Origin: an uncultured Lachnospiraceae bacterium
Lineage (GTDB): Bacteria; Bacillota; Clostridia; Lachnospirales; Lachnospiraceae
Reading direction: 5' to 3'
DNA: 41,017 nt
Assembly: GCA_902779355.1 (NCBI GenBank)
Contig: CACZBF010000018.1
Coordinates: 1 to 41,017 of the forward strand
Shown here piece after piece: positions 1 through 7,350 of this stretch (position 1 is its first letter; each line of letters opens with the position of its first letter). The translations under genes were made by a program, and so were the position numbers. The notes under the pieces were generated by a model. The model saw nothing but the letters and a program-made list of their open reading frames with translations. It did not search any database and was not told the origin of the DNA.

Positions 1-107
1 CACAAACGCAAGTATACGAAGTCAGGAAAATACAAAAGGGCGATTCATCCCTCAACCGACTGATGTCGGATGGGGTTTTCTCGCAGAGTTATTATAAAAA
101 AGAGAAC

Positions 108-136
108 TTGAAAATGAAATGATAGGATGCTAAAAT
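108..136 (+). promoter_or_regulatory. Sigma-A-type promoter of the phd/vapC operon
   Basis: A near-consensus promoter is visible: -35 TTGAAA (108-113), a 17-base spacer, and -10 TAAAAT (131-136). The start site would fall near 143, giving a leader of about 42 nt with the Shine-Dalgarno AGGGGG (174-179) just before the ATG at 185. The spacing and the downstream gene make this a confident call, although transcription is inferred. Confidence 0.75.
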
Positions 137-174
137 AAATACGAAAAATAGTATCAAAAATCATATCATTTTCA
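109..174. promoter_or_regulatory. Inverted repeat bracketing the phd promoter, probable autoregulatory operator
   Basis: The 14-mer at 109-122 (TGAAAATGAAATGA) and the reverse complement of 161-174 match at 13 of 14 positions. The left arm overlaps the -35 box and the right arm abuts the Shine-Dalgarno. Phd-family antitoxins are known to repress their own promoters by binding inverted repeats, so these arms are the natural candidate operator. A smaller repeat, ATAC/GTAT (139-142, 151-154), lies between them at the predicted start site. Confidence 0.5.
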
Positions 175-184
175 GGGGGCTTAT

Positions 185-511
185 ATGGTTGCAGTCAAGG
201 GTACTACCATCAAAACAGAGTTCAAGTCTATCTGTGACCGTGCGACAAAGGGAGAGATATTTTTGGTCACACGCCCTAAAGACGAGAATATCGTGATCAT
301 TTCCGAAAAAGAATACCGCCAGCTGATGCGTTTTAAGGCGTATGCAGATCACCTTGCCGCCGCTTCTGTCACGGGAGGAGAAGCGCCGAACGCAGAAGAT
401 ACCTATCCGAGCGGTTTTTTTGATCTGTTTGGAGCAGGCAAGTCTCTGGGACTGGATGAAAGACCTGCAGAATTGTCATGGGCGGATGACGGGAAGCGAG
501 CGGCCTTATGA
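185..511 (+). CDS. Phd/YefM-family antitoxin
   Basis: A 108-residue protein whose first half matches the Phd/YefM antitoxin fold: an N-terminal segment (MVAVKGTTIKTEFKSICD) followed by the strand 'GEIFLVTRPKDENIVIISEKEYRQL', which is the usual DNA-binding dimerisation core. The C-terminal half is low in recognisable motifs and is expected to wrap the toxin. It starts at ATG 185 behind a good Shine-Dalgarno and its stop overlaps the start of the PIN-domain gene by ATGA, the usual translational coupling of an antitoxin to its toxin. Expected roles are neutralising the downstream RNase and repressing the operon. The family call is from sequence pattern; function is inferred. Confidence 0.85.
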   Translation: MVAVKGTTIKTEFKSICDRATKGEIFLVTRPKDENIVIISEKEYRQLMRFKAYADHLAAASVTGGEAPNAEDTYPSGFFDLFGAGKSLGLDERPAELSWADDGKRAAL

Positions 512-909
512 AGTACGTTTTGGATACCAACACGATCATATACTTTATCAAGGGACAGTCCCCGCAGTTGGATGCGATGCTTCGCCACACGCCTTCACAG
601 GAGATCTTTATCCCGTCCATTGTCGTTTCCGAAATCGAATACGGCGCCAGAAAAAGCAACGACTATGAGAAAACGATCCAAGTTTACCGTCAGTTTTTAG
701 AGGCCTTTACGATCGTGCCGTATGACGACAGGATGGGTGTCTTCTATGGGTTGATCCGCGCCTCACTGGAGAAACAGGGGGAGAAGATTGGCCCCAATGA
801 CTTGATCATCGCAGCCGAAACACTTGCCATGGGCGGCACGTTGGTCACCAAAAACCTCTCGGAGTTTCGCCGCGTCGAGGGACTGCGGGTGGAAGACTGG
901 ACAGTCTAA
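508..909 (+). CDS. vapC: PIN-domain ribonuclease toxin (VapC family)
   Basis: A 133-residue PIN-domain protein. The acidic residues expected to bind Mg2+ are in place: D6 in 'LDTNTIIY', E42 in 'VVSEIEYGA', D98 in 'GPNDLIIAAE', and the closing 'TKNLSEF' with N116. Length and motif order match VapC toxins, which cleave tRNA or rRNA when the antitoxin is lost. It overlaps the Phd-like antitoxin by ATGA, so the pair is a Phd-VapC hybrid module, a common combination. No terminator is evident downstream; the next gene follows after about 107 nt, in which I see no gene or convincing promoter. The RNA target cannot be read from sequence. Confidence 0.9.
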   Translation: MKYVLDTNTIIYFIKGQSPQLDAMLRHTPSQEIFIPSIVVSEIEYGARKSNDYEKTIQVYRQFLEAFTIVPYDDRMGVFYGLIRASLEKQGEKIGPNDLIIAAETLAMGGTLVTKNLSEFRRVEGLRVEDWTV

Positions 910-1016
910 GGGAACATTGAGTTTCATCATTGAGTATGGGGGATCAAACCCTATTGACATAACAGACTGAGAGCGATCCGAGCATTAAAAGAGGATTTGG
1001 AAGGGAGTGGGGATCT

Positions 1017-1355
1017 ATGAAGAATGATACGCTTGAATACAAAGGATATCATGCCAGAATAGAATATGATTCCGTTTCAAAATCGTTGTTTGGCAAGGTC
1101 GAAGGGATTAAGGATCTAGTTACTTTTGAAAGCGATAACCTCAATAAAGTGGAGGATGAGTTTCACGCTGCTGTGGATGACTACCTCGATTTTTGCAAAG
1201 AAGTCGGAAAGACACCGGACAAAGAGTATTTGGGAAAATTCAATGTTAGGATCGATCCGGCGCTTCACCGTAAAATTGCAGAGAAAGCATATAGCGAGCA
1301 TGTATCATTAAATGCCGCCGTTGAAAAGGCAATCAAAGCCTACGCCGCGAGTTGA
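1017..1355 (+). CDS. HicB-like antitoxin without a HicA partner
   Basis: A 112-residue protein with the HicB layout: an N-terminal partially degraded RNase H-like domain ('YKGYHARIEYDSVSKSLFGKVEGIKDLVTFESD') and a C-terminal ribbon-helix-helix segment ('FNVRIDPALHRKIAEKA...NAAVEKAIKAYA', about residues 74-111). HicB normally neutralises the small RNase HicA, encoded next to it. No HicA-sized ORF with its double-stranded RNA-binding pattern is present in the flanking bases, so this copy is an orphan. It has a good Shine-Dalgarno (AAGGGAGTGGGG, about 1002-1013) and its own terminator downstream. It may act as a free-standing transcriptional regulator; that is inference. Confidence 0.75.
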   Translation: MKNDTLEYKGYHARIEYDSVSKSLFGKVEGIKDLVTFESDNLNKVEDEFHAAVDDYLDFCKEVGKTPDKEYLGKFNVRIDPALHRKIAEKAYSEHVSLNAAVEKAIKAYAAS

Positions 1356-1383
1356 AAATCAGGAGAGACGAATAATTGACTTG

Positions 1384-1411
1384 GCGCAACCGACAGGCTG
1401 CGCTTTTTTTT
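1384..1411 (+). terminator. Intrinsic terminator after the HicB-like gene
   Basis: Stem GCGCA (1384-1388) pairs with TGCGC (1399-1403), extended inside by CC/GG around a GACA loop, and is followed directly by eight T residues (1404-1411). It closes the hicB transcript and isolates the XRE/kinase pair downstream. Confidence 0.8.
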
Positions 1412-1482
1412 GTGCCAATATTTTTTCGGTTAGCTGTACTGCGTAGCCAGGGAAGAGACAGGGGGATGGTACTAAGTTTTGG

Positions 1483-1511
1483 TTGAATTTATAACGAACG
1501 TTCGTTATAGT
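1483..1511 (+). promoter_or_regulatory. Promoter with an 18-bp palindromic operator in the spacer
   Basis: The promoter reads -35 TTGAAT (1483-1488), 17-base spacer, -10 TATAGT (1506-1511). A perfect palindrome, ATAACGAACGTTCGTTAT (1491-1508), fills the spacer and touches the -10 box. An XRE dimer bound here would block RNA polymerase, so autorepression by the next gene product is the simple reading. The predicted start site, 7 bases after the -10, is 1518, exactly the A of the ATG, so the mRNA would be leaderless. Confidence 0.75.
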
Positions 1512-1517
1512 GAGATT

Positions 1518-1970
1518 ATGAATGAACGGTTTATTGAAAAAATAAAAAATAAAACAAAATCCCAATATGACCTTGCGCAAAGAGCTGGCGTTCCTTATTC
1601 GACGATCAATGGTCTGATGAATCAGAAACATGAAATCAACAAGTGCAGCGCTTCAACCCTCCTTAAGATTGCAAATGTAATAGGAGTAGAAATAGGGGAA
1701 CTGCTGGATCCATATCCGGTAATGGATAAAATGGAGGGAATATATAAAAATATACAGTACCATTGGCATTGGAACGGGAAAACAATGGAAGTGTTATTCC
1801 GCCATCATGGTAAAGAGGTTGTGCTCGATACAAAAAATAAACTTCATTTTCCGGATAAAATGAATGCATACCGGTACATAGCAGAAATGGAGATTGATGA
1901 ATTCCTAAGCGGTCTTGAATTTGAGGTGGAGGCGAAATCCTATTATGGCAAATTATTTTCTGAAACATAA
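1518..1970 (+). CDS. XRE-family (HipB-like) regulator with a C-terminal extension
   Basis: A 150-residue protein. Residues about 5-65 form a Cro/C1-type helix-turn-helix ('KSQYDLAQRAGVPYSTINGLMNQK...STLLKIANVIGVEIGELL'). Residues about 70-150 are an extra domain with strand-like 'QYHWHWNGKTMEVLFRHHGKEVVLDT' that I do not recognise. The ATG at 1518 was chosen because the upstream in-frame TTG (1479) lies inside the promoter; no Shine-Dalgarno precedes 1518. The gene overlaps the following kinase by 26 bases, so the two are a unit. It probably represses the palindrome in its own promoter and may restrain the kinase as HipB does HipA. The base composition is more AT-rich than the core genes to the right. 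Confidence 0.8.
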   Translation: MNERFIEKIKNKTKSQYDLAQRAGVPYSTINGLMNQKHEINKCSASTLLKIANVIGVEIGELLDPYPVMDKMEGIYKNIQYHWHWNGKTMEVLFRHHGKEVVLDTKNKLHFPDKMNAYRYIAEMEIDEFLSGLEFEVEAKSYYGKLFSET

Positions 1971-3132
1971 AGATGGAATCTGCGGGCTTATCAATATTGA
2001 CGAAACGGATGGGAAGGTAAGGAATTGGCATAGTTTTCACATCGGAATAGATCCTTTCCTTGGCAACTCTACACTAGAGAATATGAAAATCTGGTGGACG
2101 CAGCGCGCGGTTCCGGGTTCAAGAAAAATGATCGAGGAGGCCGTAAAAAAATCCGGAAGCCATGGAAATATGGATTATATGGCAAAGAACCTTGGCTTAA
2201 GTATTACTGACACATATTGGATCTGCCCGGTAGATTGTGAATTAGGTTGGGATAATGTTTCCTTACATAGACAAAAACAATTCAATGAGGGTAAGATCCC
2301 TTACCACAACTTTACTTCCTACGATCCCAATGCGGCCCTTGGAGGTCAAATGGAAAAGTATTGGGACTTAAACTACGATACGCCTGTGTTAATAAAAAAG
2401 GCGAGTGAACACTACGGCCAACAGGCTGTAAATGAACTATTAGCAACCATGATCCATGAAAGACAGGATGTCGGGGTGCCATATGTAAAATATAGTGTTT
2501 CACGTACAGACGACGGTAATCTGCAAAGCCAATGCGATGCCTTTACGTCAGAAACGATAGAATTGGTCTCGGCATTCGAAATTGTCAGTTCTCAAAAACA
2601 GGATAGCAGCATATCAACGTACGATGCTTATATAAACGTATCCGTCAAAAATGGAATAGATGCAGACGAGATGCAAAGATATATGGATTATCAAACGATG
2701 ATCAATTTTGCTATCACAAATACGGACGGGCATCTTCTGAATATGGGGATCATAAGAAATGCGGACGATGGTAGTTTTATAGGGGTTGCGCCGATCTATG
2801 ACTCAGGGAATAGTATGTTTTTTAGGGATGAAAACAGAGAGAAACCATACTCACGCAGAGAGTTATTGGATCGGGAGATAACAAGTTTCTACAAGACAGA
2901 AGAAAAGATGCTTAAAAAGGTAAAAGAGAAAAAGATAGTAAAAATAGATCTTTTACCGTCTCCTGAAGAGGTAAGGGAACTATATCTTAGCCATCATATT
3001 CCGGAGAACAAGGTGAATATGATAGTTGGAAACTACGAAAAAAAGGTTGTCTTTTTGGATGAATTTCAAAATGGAAAAACCGTATCACTATATCATGAAA
3101 AGAAGCGAGAGCAAATTCCTCCAAAGACTTGA
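1945..3132 (+). CDS. HipA-like / CtkA-like serine-threonine kinase
   Basis: A 395-residue protein with the HipA C-terminal kinase signature: the catalytic loop N259-T-D261-G-H263-L-L-N266 and the metal-binding 'PIYDSGNS' with D286, preceded by 'NALGGQMEKYWDL..PVLIKK' and 'QQAVNELLATMIHERQ', which suit the ATP-binding lobe. The N-terminal beta-rich subdomain of classical HipA is not obvious. HipA-type kinases phosphorylate aminoacyl-tRNA synthetases or other host proteins and halt growth; CtkA-like members are related. ATG 1945 is preferred over an in-frame TTG at 1915; the start is coupled to the overlapping XRE gene. The substrate is unknown. It ends 12 nt before the 3' end of the convergent tRNA-Ala, and no strong terminator separates them. 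Confidence 0.75.
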   Translation: MANYFLKHKDGICGLINIDETDGKVRNWHSFHIGIDPFLGNSTLENMKIWWTQRAVPGSRKMIEEAVKKSGSHGNMDYMAKNLGLSITDTYWICPVDCELGWDNVSLHRQKQFNEGKIPYHNFTSYDPNAALGGQMEKYWDLNYDTPVLIKKASEHYGQQAVNELLATMIHERQDVGVPYVKYSVSRTDDGNLQSQCDAFTSETIELVSAFEIVSSQKQDSSISTYDAYINVSVKNGIDADEMQRYMDYQTMINFAITNTDGHLLNMGIIRNADDGSFIGVAPIYDSGNSMFFRDENREKPYSRRELLDREITSFYKTEEKMLKKVKEKKIVKIDLLPSPEEVRELYLSHHIPENKVNMIVGNYEKKVVFLDEFQNGKTVSLYHEKKREQIPPKT

Positions 3133-3143
3133 TATAACAAGAA

Positions 3144-3216
3144 TGGAACCGAGGAGGTTCGAACTCCCGACCTCTGCGTTGCGAACGCAGCGCTCTCCCA
3201 ACTGAGCTACGATCCC
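3144..3216 (-). tRNA. tRNA-Ala (anticodon CGC)
   Basis: On the minus strand a complete 73-nt cloverleaf folds: acceptor GGGATCG with CGGTTCC, D arm GCTC/GAGC, anticodon arm CTGCG-TTCGCAA-CGCAG giving anticodon CGC, and T arm with the TTCGAAC loop. The third acceptor pair is G3-U70, the alanine identity element, which confirms the assignment. The discriminator is A and the 3' CCA is not encoded. It reads GCG codons. The 3' end points at the low-GC toxin-antitoxin block. Confidence 0.95.
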
Positions 3217-3374
3217 TCGTCGCAACAAACTGCGCTTATGCTCGCGCCGATCTAGATCGCCGCTCGCTTCGCTCCGTTGTTGCTCCTCTTCGCCGAAAAG
3301 CAGGCTTTTCGTCGATATAACGGAGAACCTGCTACGCGCGCTTCTCCGCTTCGCTAGTATGAGATCTTTCCAAC
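3217..3374 (-). other. Hairpin-rich 5' leader of the tRNA-Ala transcript
   Basis: Between the tRNA promoter and the tRNA lie about 155 nt with no ORF but several strong inverted repeats: CGGAGAA (3321-3327) with TTCTCCG (3342-3348); CGAAAAGC (3294-3301) with GCTTTTCG (3304-3311); and GCAACAA (3222-3228) with TTGTTGC (3277-3283), which encloses the palindrome CGATCTAGATCG (3248-3259). The nested arrangement looks like a folded RNA or a decayed repeat element. tRNA precursors usually have short leaders, so this length and structure are unusual. Confidence 0.55.
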
Positions 3375-3380
3375 GATGCT

Positions 3381-3409
3381 ATTATAGTATCTTTTTTTTG
3401 GATTTGCAA
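3381..3409 (-). promoter_or_regulatory. Promoter of tRNA-Ala (minus strand)
   Basis: Read on the minus strand: -35 TTGCAA (3404-3409), 17-base spacer containing an A8 tract, and a perfect -10 TATAAT (complement of 3381-3386). The start site would be near 3374. It is arranged back to back with the purL promoter. Confidence 0.75.
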
Positions 3410-3420
3410 GCGAAAAAGGG

Positions 3421-3449
3421 TGCAAAAGGGGGATGCTTCGTGGTATACT
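3421..3449 (+). promoter_or_regulatory. Probable purL promoter, with a palindrome in the leader
   Basis: -35-like TGCAAA (3421-3426), 17-base spacer, extended -10 TGGTATACT (hexamer 3444-3449); a second TATACT occurs at 3454-3459. The -35 is weak, so confidence is moderate. In the leader, GAAACGCGTTTC (3486-3497) is a perfect 12-bp palindrome just before the Shine-Dalgarno GGAGGAG (3500-3506) and could be an operator or a hairpin. I see no known purine riboswitch here. Confidence 0.45.
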
Positions 3450-3513
3450 ATATTATACTGTGCGTTACGTGTCGGCAATCGGCAGGAAACGCGTTTCTTG
3501 GAGGAGAGAGAGC

Positions 3514-6500
3514 ATGAGTGTCCGCAGGGTTTATGTGGAGAAAAAGAAAGGATTTGCTGTTGCAGCGGAAGAGCTCAGGCATGAGGCAAAGCACAATCTC
3601 GGAGCGACGGGGATCACGGGTGTCAGGATCCTGATCCGTTATGATATTGAGGATCTGTCGGAGGAGACGTATCGGAAAGCGCTGCTTACCGTTTTTTCGG
3701 AGCCGCCGGTGGATGATATTTATGAGGAGACGTTTGATGCGCAGGGCGGCAAGGTCTTTTCCGTAGAGTATCTGCCCGGGCAGTTCGACCAGAGAGCGGA
3801 TTCGGCGGAGCAGTGCGTGAAGCTGATCGGCAGCAGTGAGGAGCCGGTGATCCGTTCCGCGACGACGTATGTGATCTACGGCGATGTGGATGAGGCCGCG
3901 CTGGCGGCGATCAAGAACCACTGCATCAACCCCGTGGATTCCAGAGAGACCGGGGAAGAGAAGCCGCAGACTTTGATCCAGCAGTTCGAGGAGCCGGCGG
4001 ATATCGCGACGTTTGACGGGTTTACGAGGATGCCGGAAGCAGAGCTGAAGGCGCTCTATGATTCGCTGAACCTGGCGATGACGTTCCGCGACTTTTTGCA
4101 TATCCAGAATTACTTCCGTGATGAGGAGCATCGCGACCCCACTGTGACGGAGATCCGCGTTCTGGATACCTACTGGTCGGATCACTGCCGTCATACGACG
4201 TTTTCCACAGAGTTAAAGAATATCACGTTTGCGGACGGGTTTTATCGTGCGCCGATCGAGGATGCTTATCGCGAATACCGCGAGAGTTTTGACCGGCTCT
4301 ACCGCGACCGCAATGACAAATATGTCTGCCTCATGGACATTGCCCTGATGGCGATGAAGCGGCTGAAAGCCGAAGGCAAGCTTGACGATCAGGAGGAGTC
4401 GGACGAGATCAACGCCTGCTCGATCGTGGTGCCTGTTGAGGTGGACGGGAAGACCGAAGAGTGGCTGGTCAATTTCAAGAACGAGACCCATAACCACCCG
4501 ACGGAGATTGAGCCTTTCGGTGGCGCGGCGACGTGCCTCGGCGGCGCGATCCGCGATCCGCTTTCCGGCAGGACGTACGTTTATCAGGCGATGCGCGTGA
4601 CGGGTGCGGCGGACCCGACCGTTCCGAACTCCGCGACGATGCCGGGCAAGCTCCCGCAGAAAAAGCTCGTGCGCCAGGCGGCGAAGGGCTACAGTTCATA
4701 CGGCAATCAGATCGGTCTGGCGACCGGCTATGTGAAAGAGATCTACCATCCGGATTATGTGGCGAAGCGCATGGAGATCGGAGCCGTCATGGGTGCGGCG
4801 CCGCGGCGTGCGGTACAGCGGTTGACGAGTGATCCGGGCGACGTGATCATCCTGCTCGGCGGCAGGACAGGACGCGACGGGATCGGCGGTGCGACGGGTT
4901 CTTCCAAAGCGCATACGACGAAGTCCATTGATGTCTGCGGTGCCGAGGTGCAAAAAGGAAATGCGCCGACGGAGCGGAAGCTGCAGCGTCTCTTTCGCAG
5001 GGAAGAAGTCAGCCATATCATCAAAAAATGCAACGATTTCGGTGCCGGCGGTGTGTCGGTTGCGATCGGCGAGCTGGCAGCGGGCCTGACCGTGCAGTTA
5101 GATCGTGTGCCAAAAAAATATGCAGGGTTGGACGGCACGGAGCTTGCGATCTCCGAATCACAGGAGCGCATGGCGGTCGTCGTAGATCCGAAAGATGTAC
5201 AGCAATTCCTGTCTTACGCGGCAGAGGAAAATCTCGAAGCAACCGAAGTTGCGGTCGTGACGGAGGAGCCCAGGCTCGTTCTGATGTGGCGTGGCAAGAA
5301 GATCGTGGATATTTCGAGAGCGTTTCTGGATACGAACGGCGCGCATCAGGAGACCGATGTTGCTGTATCGCTCCCGGATGAAAAAGAGAACCCGTTCGAA
5401 ACTTACGCGCTGCCCGAGGCAGCGAAAGCGCTCAAGGCCGGCGATACGAAGGCGGCTTGTCTGGCGACTTTAAAGGACCTCAATGTCTGCTCGCAGAAAG
5501 GTCTTGTCGAGATGTTCGACGGATCGATCGGCGCGGGTTCCGTGCTGATGCCGTACGGCGGGAAGTACCAGTCCACCGAGACACAGGCGATGGTCGCAAA
5601 GCTTCCGGTCGCAAAAGGGCATGACTGCGATACCGTGACAATGATGGCATACGGATTTGACCCGTTCCTTTCCGGCTGGAGCCCGTTCCACGGCGCGGTA
5701 TATGCCGTGACGGAGTCCATTGCGAGGATCACGGCAGCGGGCGGTGACCCGACGAAGATCCGCATGACCTATCAGGAATATTTCCGCCGCATGAGCGAGG
5801 ATCCGGCGCGCTGGAGCCAGCCGTTCGCGGCATTGCTCGGCGCATTCTCCGCACAGATCGGTTACGGCCTGCCGTCGATCGGCGGAAAGGATTCCATGTC
5901 CGGCACGTTCAACGACATTGATGTGCCGCCGACGCTCGTTTCGTTTGCAGTGGATGTCGCGAAGGAAAAAGACATCCTCTCTCCGGAGCTGAAAGCACCC
6001 GGAAACAAGCTGGTGCTCTTCAATTTTGCAAGAGACCAATTCGCGCTTCCCGGAGACGGCAAGGATCGCAACGAAGCCTTTGCAAATGTGCTGAACCTTT
6101 ACAAAAACATTCACGAGATGATCCAAAAGGGCTGCATCATCTCGGCCTATGCGCTTGATACCAAAGGTGTCTTTGCATCTGCGGCCAAGATGGCATTCGG
6201 TCAGGGCTACGGCATCCGTTTTGAAGATCTCTCAAGCGACCTTCTTTTCGGAAACAACGTCGGCGCGATCCTGGCGGAGATCCCGAAGGATCAGTATGAC
6301 AAACTGACGGCTGAAGCAGGTGGTCTCATCACCCCGATCGGTGAAGTGACAGAGGCTCCGGTCTTTACGGTAAACGGGAAATGGGAGCTTTCCCTTTCCG
6401 AAGCCCAGGACGCATGGGAGCAGACGCTGGATCGCGTGTTCCCGTCCAAGGGGACGCTGCCGGATGGCGTTACAAAAGAGACGGTCATCCCGTCCGACCC

Positions 6501-7350
6501 GTACCGCGCAGCGGAGAGCGAGATTTACATCTGCAAAAACAAGACCGCAAAACCGACCGTGTTTATCCCGGTCTTCCCCGGCACCAACTGCGAGTATGAC
6601 AGCGCGAACGCGTTTGAAAAAGCAGGCGCTGCGACCAATACGCTGGTCTTCCAGAACCTGACCGGCGAAGCGATCCGCGAATCCGCAGAGGCCTTTGCAA
6701 AGGCGGTAGACGCTGCGCAGATCATCATGTTCCCCGGCGGATTTTCTGCAGGTGACGAGCCGGAGGGCAGCGCAAAGTTTTTTGCAAATGTATTCCGCCA
6801 TGAAAAAGTGAAAGACGCTGTGATGCGGCTGCTCAACGAAAGAGACGGCCTGATGCTCGGTATCTGCAACGGCTTCCAGGCGCTGATCAAGCTCGGCCTT
6901 GTGCCTTACGGCGAGATCCTGGAGCAGAAGCAGGATTCCCCGACGCTGACCTACAACACGATCGGCCGTCACATTTCACATATGGTCTATACCAAAGTGG
7001 TTTCGAATAAGAGTCCGTGGCTCTCGCTTGCAGAGCTCGGCAAGACCTATGTCACGCCGGCGTCACACGGCGAGGGGCGGTTTGTAGCATCGGCGGAGTG
7101 GATCGAAAAGCTTCGTGCGAACGGACAGATCGCGACGCAGTATGCTGATCCCGAGGGCAAAGTTTCCATGGATCCTGCGTGGAACGTCAACGGGTCGTAT
7201 GCATCGATCGAAGGCATCACGAGCCCCGACGGGCGGATTCTCGGCAAGATGGCGCACGCAGAGCGGATCGGACGGTCCGTGGCGAAAAATATCTACGGCG
7301 AGCAGGACATGAAAATTTTTGAATCAGGAGTGAGATACTTTACTGCATGA
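3514..7350 (+). CDS. purL: Phosphoribosylformylglycinamidine synthase, single-chain
   Basis: A 1278-residue enzyme that converts FGAR, ATP and glutamine to FGAM in de novo purine synthesis. It is the large single-chain form, with synthetase halves and glutaminase fused. The motif T325-H-N-H-P329 followed by 'TEIEPFGGAATCLGGAIRD' marks the first synthetase half. The C-terminal class I glutamine amidotransferase starts at 'FPGTNCEYDSANAF', with 'PGGFSAGDEPEGSAKF', nucleophile C1118 in 'LGICNGFQALIKLG', and H1185/E1187 in 'SHGEGRF'. ATG 3514 was chosen for its strong Shine-Dalgarno; the upstream in-frame ATG at 3433 overlaps the promoter region. No other purine genes are adjacent. Its stop overlaps the next start by ATGA. 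Confidence 0.97.
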   Translation: MSVRRVYVEKKKGFAVAAEELRHEAKHNLGATGITGVRILIRYDIEDLSEETYRKALLTVFSEPPVDDIYEETFDAQGGKVFSVEYLPGQFDQRADSAEQCVKLIGSSEEPVIRSATTYVIYGDVDEAALAAIKNHCINPVDSRETGEEKPQTLIQQFEEPADIATFDGFTRMPEAELKALYDSLNLAMTFRDFLHIQNYFRDEEHRDPTVTEIRVLDTYWSDHCRHTTFSTELKNITFADGFYRAPIEDAYREYRESFDRLYRDRNDKYVCLMDIALMAMKRLKAEGKLDDQEESDEINACSIVVPVEVDGKTEEWLVNFKNETHNHPTEIEPFGGAATCLGGAIRDPLSGRTYVYQAMRVTGAADPTVPNSATMPGKLPQKKLVRQAAKGYSSYGNQIGLATGYVKEIYHPDYVAKRMEIGAVMGAAPRRAVQRLTSDPGDVIILLGGRTGRDGIGGATGSSKAHTTKSIDVCGAEVQKGNAPTERKLQRLFRREEVSHIIKKCNDFGAGGVSVAIGELAAGLTVQLDRVPKKYAGLDGTELAISESQERMAVVVDPKDVQQFLSYAAEENLEATEVAVVTEEPRLVLMWRGKKIVDISRAFLDTNGAHQETDVAVSLPDEKENPFETYALPEAAKALKAGDTKAACLATLKDLNVCSQKGLVEMFDGSIGAGSVLMPYGGKYQSTETQAMVAKLPVAKGHDCDTVTMMAYGFDPFLSGWSPFHGAVYAVTESIARITAAGGDPTKIRMTYQEYFRRMSEDPARWSQPFAALLGAFSAQIGYGLPSIGGKDSMSGTFNDIDVPPTLVSFAVDVAKEKDILSPELKAPGNKLVLFNFARDQFALPGDGKDRNEAFANVLNLYKNIHEMIQKGCIISAYALDTKGVFASAAKMAFGQGYGIRFEDLSSDLLFGNNVGAILAEIPKDQYDKLTAEAGGLITPIGEVTEAPVFTVNGKWELSLSEAQDAWEQTLDRVFPSKGTLPDGVTKETVIPSDPYRAAESEIYICKNKTAKPTVFIPVFPGTNCEYDSANAFEKAGAATNTLVFQNLTGEAIRESAEAFAKAVDAAQIIMFPGGFSAGDEPEGSAKFFANVFRHEKVKDAVMRLLNERDGLMLGICNGFQALIKLGLVPYGEILEQKQDSPTLTYNTIGRHISHMVYTKVVSNKSPWLSLAELGKTYVTPASHGEGRFVASAEWIEKLRANGQIATQYADPEGKVSMDPAWNVNGSYASIEGITSPDGRILGKMAHAERIGRSVAKNIYGEQDMKIFESGVRYFTA

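Noticed and set aside
3433-3513. Longer purL start at ATG 3433
   Set aside because: It overlaps the probable promoter and lacks a Shine-Dalgarno; the ATG at 3514 has GGAGGAG at the right distance.
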